NCBI GenBank assembly: GCA_017311185.1
Contig: JAESUZ010001754.1
Coordinates: 124,001-188,000 of the forward strand
DNA: 64,000 nucleotides
DNA from: Proteles cristata cristata
Taxonomy: Eukaryota; Chordata; Mammalia; Carnivora; Hyaenidae
Direction of reading: 5' to 3'
Both the position numbers and the translations under genes were made by a program. Position 1 is the stretch's first letter, and each line of letters opens with the position of its first letter. Positions 59,105 to 64,000 of this stretch are shown here, piece after piece. The notes below the pieces were generated by a model. The model had not been told where the DNA came from, did no database searches, and saw only the letters and a list, made by a program, of their open reading frames with translations.

Positions 59105-60165
59105 ACAGTGTTGGTTAGAGGCAGACAATGCTGCTGTAACAGAGTGGAAAATATCGTTGCTTCAATGAGACAGAGACATATTTCTCTGTCACCTAACAGT
59201 CCAGGGAGGTGGTCCAGTGCTGGCATTATAACTCCCCTGTGCCGAGCGGCCAGGCCCCTTTCATTCCACAGCTCGGTCTTCCCTCTTACTCACATGCCCT
59301 CAGCCACAAAACTGCAATCCGCTTGTCATTCCAGGCAGTGGGAGAAGAGAGAGAGAGAGAGAAAGGGCTGACACATTCCTTTCCTATTAAGGACATGTGG
59401 TTGCCAGCCTCCAAGGCTGTGGCCCATGATCCCTGCCCCGCCCCCGCCCCCTTTCCACACTGAACGGGAATGACTGTGTGACCAATGGGATACGTGGGAG
59501 AAGACCAGTGTGACTTCTGAGGCTGGGTCATAAAAGACATTGACGCTTCCGCCTTGCTCTCTCATGGGGCACGTGCTCTGGGGGACGCCAGCTGCCGCGT
59601 CATGAGAGCATGCGTGCCCCGTGCAGAGGTCCACACAGGGAGCTGAGGCCTCCCACCACCGGCCACGTGAGGGGGCCACCTTGGAAGAGGATCTTCCAGC
59701 GACAGTACAGGATCCAGACACCCGCAGACCCCTCGGACATCTTGACCGCAACTTCCTAAGAGACGCTGAGCCAGAACCACTCAGCTCAGCGATTCCTAGA
59801 TTCCTGCCCCACTCGAAATGCATGAAGCCCCAAACGCCTGGTTTTTTTTAAGCTGCTAAGCTGTGGGCCATTTGTTACTCAATACTAGGTCGCTAACACA
59901 GGCCACCCTCCTAAGGCACTCGGCAGATTTATTTACATCTATTGGCCTCAACCCAGCCACGTGACCATGTGTAGCTGCAAGGGAGTCTGGGAAATGTAGT
60001 CTTTGGTTGGGCAGCTGTGTGCCGGGCTAAAACTTCAGGGACTCAGGCCCTTAATCGCATCTGCAAAGTCCCTTTTGCCATGTAAGGTACTGTATTCACA
60101 GGTTGCAGGGATCAGGATGTGGACACCTTCGGGGGCCATTATCCTGTCTGCCACAACTCAGTAGC
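59105..60165. mobile_element. Composite of old LTR-class repeats
   Basis: 59,105-59,395 (AGACAATGCTGCTGTAACAG ... AACAGTCCAGGGAGGTGG) and about 59,935-60,030 (CAGCCACGTGACCATGTGTAGCTGCAAGGGAGTCTGGGAAATGTAGTC ... AGCTGTGTGCC) look like two halves of one dispersed repeat, split by the MaLR-like LTR at 59,396-59,902. Sequence at 60,050-60,155 (TTAATCGCATCTGCAAAGTCCCTTTTGCCATGTAAGG ... GGATGTGGACACC) is a further old repeat. Orientations and names are not certain. Confidence 0.5.
59396..59902 (+). mobile_element. MLT1-like MaLR LTR
   Basis: GACTGTGTGACCAATGGGATACG, GTGAGGGGGCCACCTTGGAAGAGGATCTTCCAGC, CGGACATCTTGACCGCAACTTCCTAAGAGACGCTGAGCCAGAACCACTCAGC and AAGCTGCTAAGCTGTGGGCCATTTGTTACTCAATACTAGGTCGCTAACAC follow the 3' two-thirds of an MLT1 LTR in sense. 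Solo and decayed; no coding sequence. Confidence 0.7.
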
Positions 60166-60169
60166 TTCT

Positions 60170-60735
60170 ACGTGAATGTTCACAGCGCTTTATTCATAGG
60201 AGCCCAAAAAATGGCCAAATATCCTTCGATGGGTGAATGGTTACAAAAACTCTAGTACATCCATGCGCTGGAATATGATTCGGCAATAAAAAGAAATGAA
60301 CTATTAATAGACACAACTCGGCTAAACCTCAGGAAAATTATTCTGAGTGGGAAAAAAAAAGCCAATTTCAAGAGGTTGCATGTTGAGTGATTCCACTTAT
60401 ACAATGTCTGTGAGTGAGCATCATTATATAGGTGGAGCTCAGAAGCTACCAGGGGCCAGCAAGGGGCAGCAGGGGGTGGCCATAAGGACCATCGCATGAT
60501 GATGGTACCGTTAAGTGTCTTGATTACAGTTGTGGTTACGTGAAGCTCCACGTGTGATAAAATTGCATAAAGCTCCCCATGCATAAGCACACGAATGCAT
60601 GTATCACTGGTAAAATCCCGATAACCTCTGTGGATGCCACTCATATCGATTTCCTTATTTTGATATTGAACTTTAGTGATGCAAGATGTTAACAGGGGAG
60701 AAGTTGGGGGAATCTATATTTATTTCAAAAATTAA
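60170..60735 (+). mobile_element. L1M 3' end
   Basis: CGTGAATGTTCACAGCGCTTTATTCATAGGAGCCC, CAAATATCCTTCGATGGGTGAATGG, GAATATGATTCGGCAATAAAAAGAAATGAAC, TGATTCCACTTATACAATGTC, TGTCTTGATTACAGTTGTGG and CATAAGCACACGAATGC follow an old L1 3' end in sense. Confidence 0.8.
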
Positions 60736-60739
60736 AAGT

Positions 60740-60900
60740 TGGGGCGCTTGGGTGGCTCAGTCAGTTGAATATCCGACTTTGGCTCAGGCCATGATCTCTC
60801 AGTCTGTGAGTTCAAGTCCCACGTCGGGCTCTGTGTTGACAGCTCAGAGCCTGAAGCCTGTTTGGATTCTGTGTCTCCCTGTCTCTCTGCTCCTCCTCCA

Positions 60901-60942
<42 letters not shown>

Positions 60943-60990
60943 CGCGTGCACTCTCCCCTCTCAAAAATAAACAAATGTTAAAAAAATGTG
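60740..60990 (+). mobile_element. CAN SINE with TG-repeat in place of the CT tract
   Basis: Plus-strand copy; AATTAAAAGTTG / AATTAAAAGTTA flank it. After CTCTGCTCCTCCTCCACTCG comes a (TG)n run, so the usual (CT)n has been replaced. Confidence 0.94.
60903..60951. repeat. (TG)n microsatellite inside a SINE
   Basis: (GT)18 then ACGCGCGTGCAC; 49 bp alternate strictly between pyrimidine and purine. Confidence 0.96.
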
Positions 60991-61006
60991 TTTTAATTAA
61001 AAGTTA

Positions 61007-61228
61007 AGGGGCACTTGGGTGGCTCAGTTGGTTGGGTGTCCAACTCTTGATCTCGGCTCAGGTCATGATCTCATGGTTTGTGAATTCAAGCCCTGTGTTG
61101 GGCTCTGCACTGACAGCATGGAGCCTGCTTGGGATTGTTTCTCTTCCTCTCTCTCTCTGCCCCTTCCCTACTCATGTTCTCTCTCTCTCTCTCAAAATAA
61201 ATAAATAAATAAACTTAAAATGTTAGAA
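61007..61228 (+). mobile_element. CAN SINE, older form
   Basis: Plus-strand copy with CCAACTCTTGATCTCGGCTCAGGTC and GCACTGACAGCATGGAGCC. It directly follows the tail of the previous SINE. Confidence 0.93.
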
Positions 61229-61242
61229 GTAAAAAAGGGGTG

Positions 61243-61342
61243 GGGGCACCTGGCTGGCTTAGTCAGTTGAACATGCAACTCTTGATCTCAGGGTTGTGGG
61301 TTCGAGCCCCATGTTCCGTGTAAAGATTACTTTAAAAAACAA
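61243..61342 (+). mobile_element. Monomeric CAN element
   Basis: GGGGGCACCTGGCTGGCTTAGTCAGTTGAACATGCAACTCTTGATCTCAGGGTTGTGGGTTCGAGCCCCATGTTCCGTGTAAAGATTACTTTAAAAAA. It is the third SINE in tandem. Confidence 0.92.
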
Positions 61343-63003
61343 TGCTGGACTCCCAGACTGGAGACCTGGATCCTGGGCTCTAGTTCTGGTTCTGTCCTTA
61401 ACTCGGCAGTGAATCCCTGGCCATCATAGTAGACTCCATCAGCCCACCTGTGACACAGGGGTTTTGGCTTGTATCATGGGTTTTCCAAGTTTTATGTTTC
61501 ACAGCGAAATCTTTAGTTCCCCAAACTCACCCTGACACAGACACGATTAGCAGGGGTTCTGTGGCCCCGGTGGGATGACTCCTGCAGGTGACAGCATCCG
61601 CATCCCCTCCCTGGAGGGGCTCTACCTGAGGTCAGGGGAGGCCGGAAGTGCTGAGAAACAAACACCCTCTGATCCGAGCTGGTAGGGAAGCGACCGGGCG
61701 CCTTCGCCCCTTGGGCAGAATTTGCCCCTGTGTGCATTCTGCACGGGTTCCCAGGGGCCCCCAGTGGAAGCCCATTTGACAGCACCCAGTTTGTCCTTGT
61801 TATGCCTGCCTGGTCTCACCGTCCCCTCTCCCCTTCTCGAATTTGCCTGGGAACTTTATCCAAACAAATGACTTGTATTCAAATCATCATCGCAGAATTC
61901 CAATAGAGTGAGAATCCCCAAATACCAAATAAATAAGCCCTGGGCCCGGGAGGCAGGCAGGTAGCGCCCCTGCGGGGCCTCCCTCAAGCCGTAAGTGTAC
62001 TTTGAAAAGGAAGGGAGTAAGCACAGGAGCACGCTGGAGAGGAAACCTCATGAACCGAGACCCCAGGAGAGAGCCTGAGACGATAACTTGCTGTCCCCAA
62101 CCTCCGTGCCGACCAAGTCACTTGGTGGCCGTTCTCTCCATATCTTTCCTTTTCACTCAAGACCATGTTCCTGTTTTCACCGAGAAAGCGACCCAAAAAG
62201 GATTGTGGTCACTTTCTTATCGGGCCTGTGGTGGGGGTGGAGGACCCACGTCAGACCCCTCCCCAGCTCCTGTGGCCCCAAGCCACTTCTCCAGGGAGGA
62301 CACCCCAGTCCCACGAGAGGCCACCCCTGGGCACCTCTCAAACTCTGAGCTAGATGGAGGAACGTGTCCTGAGCAGTGGGCCCAACAGAAGCCAGGTAGC
62401 ATGGTCCCAGGAGTGAGCACTGGAGAGGGAGTCCAGAGGCCATGCATATAGTCTTTATCTTTCTGAACCTCAGTCTCTTCAACGTCCACATACCAGGACC
62501 ACACACAGGGGATGTGAATGTCCTCACAGGCCGTAAACCATAACCAATGGGATCCTTCCAGTGGGGGCAAACCTCTGTCCCTTTTCCACCCTGTGTCCCA
62601 GCCCTTGACACAGGGCCTGGTGCCCGTGACGGGCTCATAAACGCCAGCTGGATTAATGGGTTGGTGAATGAATGCTTGAGAGTCTGGACACATCATTCAG
62701 CTCAACAATTCAATCCAACATGGTATCACTAAGGCCCTACTATGGGCCAGGAGCTGGGTGGGAAAATCACAGATAACAAGACGCGATTTCCTACCCTTCA
62801 GAGCTTGTGGTATAAGAGCAGAGCCACCTGTTGTCAGGGCTCGGCTCGTGTGTGTCTTCCTGAGTATCCTCTGCCTGCTGACCTTGAATCTCAACCCTAG
62901 GCCACTGCTCTGCGTCTGTGGTGGCGGAACTCTAGGGCAGCCCCACGATCCTTCCTCCTGGAGTTCACACTCTTGTGTGATCCCCTCCCCCTGAGGGTGG
63001 ATA
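61343..63003. other. Mostly unique DNA with MIR and L2 remnants
   Basis: A MIR remnant (CTCTAGTTCTGGTTCTGTCCTTAACTCGGC) lies at about 61,375-61,450. L2 words lie at about 62,595-62,670 (sense: CAGGGCCTGGTGCCCGTGACGGGCTCATAAACGCC...GAATGAATGC) and 62,690-62,820 (antisense-like: ACTATGGGCCAGGAGCTGGG). The block 61,640-62,590 shows no known repeat; frames up to 159 codons on both strands have no recognisable similarity. Confidence 0.45.
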
Positions 63004-63021
63004 GGGCTACGATTTGCTTCT

Positions 63022-63265
63022 TTTTTTTTTTTTTTAAAGAAACTCCTTTTTTTTTTTTTAATGTTTAATTTATTTCTAGGAGAGAGAGAGACAGCGTGAG
63101 CAGGGGAGGGTCAGAGAGAGAGGGAGTCACAGACTGAAACAGGCTCCAGGCTCTGAGCTGGCAGTCAGCACAGAGCCCGACGCGGGGCTCGAACCCACGA
63201 ACCGCGAGATCATGACCTAAGCGAAAGTCCGACGCTTAACCGACTAAGCCACCCAGGCGCCCCAT
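63022..63265 (-). mobile_element. Young CAN SINE, nearly consensus
   Basis: Minus-strand young-group copy, very close to its siblings (GACCTAAGCGAAAGTCCGACGCTTAACCGACTAAGCCACC). Target duplication GGGCTACGATTTGCTTCT (63,004-63,021) and GGGCTACGGTTTGCTTCT (about 63,266-63,283), one mismatch. A T-rich double tail (two T runs around AAAGAAACTCC) marks the left end. Confidence 0.96.
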
Positions 63266-63283
63266 GGGCTACGGTTTGCTTCT

Positions 63284-63664
63284 AACCAACCGACTGTGGC
63301 AAATGTGCCAAGGTGTGTATGTGACCACGCGTACGTGACTCCATTACACACAGCCTTCTGGTGAGGAGGCTCCGTCCTTGCTGACTTTGACAAGGCAGAG
63401 AGTCAGGCTGGGGGAGGAACCAAGGGAAGCTTCCTGGGGACAAGTAGTAGAGAAACGAGGCACTTGGTCTGAAAACAGCAAGGAACTGAATTCTGCCAGC
63501 AATTGTGGGAACTTTGAAGTGGACTCTTCCCCACTCAAGGCCAGGATGAGACTGTAGCTCCAGCCAATATTTTGTCACCTTGTGAGACCTTGGGCTGCTA
63601 TTGAAGCCATGCCCATACTCCTGACCCATAGAAACGGTAAGTTCATAATGTGTGTGTGTGTTTA
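63284..63664. other. Unique DNA, nothing recognised
   Basis: Single-copy sequence ending in a short TG run (63,649-63,661). Confidence 0.45.
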
Positions 63665-63862
63665 AATTGTAATTTATTTTTGAGAGAGAAAGGCAGAGCG
63701 CAAGTGGAGAAGGGGCAGAGAGAGGGAGACACAGAATCCGAAGCAGGCTCCAGGATCCAAGCTGTCAGCACGGAGCCCGATGCGGGGCTTGAACTCGTGA
63801 GCCATGAGATCATGACCTGTGCTGAAGTCAGATGCTTAACTGACTGAGCTACCCAGGCGCCC
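63665..63862 (-). mobile_element. CAN SINE with reduced tail
   Basis: Minus-strand full head and body; the tail side is short (AATTGTAATTTATTTTTGAGAGAG). AATGTGTGTGTGTG / AATGTATGTGAATGTGTG flank it. Confidence 0.93.
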
Positions 63863-63891
63863 CAATGTATGTGAATGTGTGTTTTTAAAGG

Positions 63892-63948
63892 AATTGTTTT
63901 TTGGTCTTGAAGTTGGATGCTTAACCAACTGAGCCACCCAGGTGCCCC
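63892..63948 (-). mobile_element. Truncated CAN SINE head
   Basis: Only GGTCTTGAAGTTGGATGCTTAACCAACTGAGCCACCCAGGTGCCCC remains, the minus-strand head of a SINE. Confidence 0.85.
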
Positions 63949-63951
63949 AAT

Positions 63952-63952
<1 letters not shown>

Positions 63953-64000
<48 letters not shown>
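63953..64000. repeat. (GT)n microsatellite at window end
   Basis: About 23 GT units up to 63,999. It may continue beyond the window. Confidence 0.95.

Noticed and set aside
60455..60480. CTCF-like motif (CCAGCAAGGGGCAGCAGGGG)
   Set aside because: Partial match only, inside a decayed L1 3' end; the core differs from the consensus at key positions.
62002..62696. Overlapping 149-159-codon frames on both strands
   Set aside because: They overlap each other and an L2 remnant; no start context, splice site or domain supports any of them.

Overview
The window is mammalian nuclear DNA from a cat-like carnivore (felid, or at least feliform). About sixty copies of the tRNA-Lys-derived carnivore CAN SINE are present. 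Most are the SINEC_Fc type: a tRNA-like head, a GCTCAGAGCCTGGAGCCTG-type body, a (CT)n tract and an AAATAAA tail. The LINE-1 3' ends are also of the carnivore type. Nothing bacterial or plasmid-like was seen, and no protein-coding exon could be recognised with confidence. The very numerous short open frames are chance frames in GC-rich DNA or frames through SINE and L1 copies.

Layout. Bases 1 to about 21,000 are mostly single-copy DNA with few SINEs (nine), old MIR/L2 remnants and scattered conserved-looking non-coding segments. A large CpG island occupies about 21,180-23,080 and is the strongest sign of a gene start. A good splice donor on the minus strand (exon end at 22,434) follows a plausible untranslated first exon. 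The SINE-poor 21 kb to its left could be the first intron and regulatory domain of a gene transcribed leftwards, but this is inference. A weaker donor exists on the plus strand, so a divergent promoter is possible. A perfect CArG box lies at the right edge of the island (23,123-23,132).

Bases 23,470 to 64,000 are repeat-dense. They contain about fifty CAN SINEs, many inserted into one another, older L1M 3' ends, one 2.3-kb carnivore L1 inserted into an older L1 and itself hit by a young SINE, and a solo-LTR-like element with a 6-bp target duplication inside an L1. They also hold MER5-type hAT fragments, MaLR-like LTR remnants, clusters of MIR and L2, and several microsatellites. In the middle of this lies a second, small CpG-rich unique segment (about 47,085-47,535) with two CCAAT boxes and an octamer, which looks like an isolated promoter.

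No new biological system was found. The best leads are the isolated promoter-like island at 47 kb, the two-strand splice potential of the main island, the datable nested insertions, and eight nearly identical young SINE copies that may be polymorphic. Repeat family names are from memory of consensus sequences, and boundaries of old repeats are approximate.
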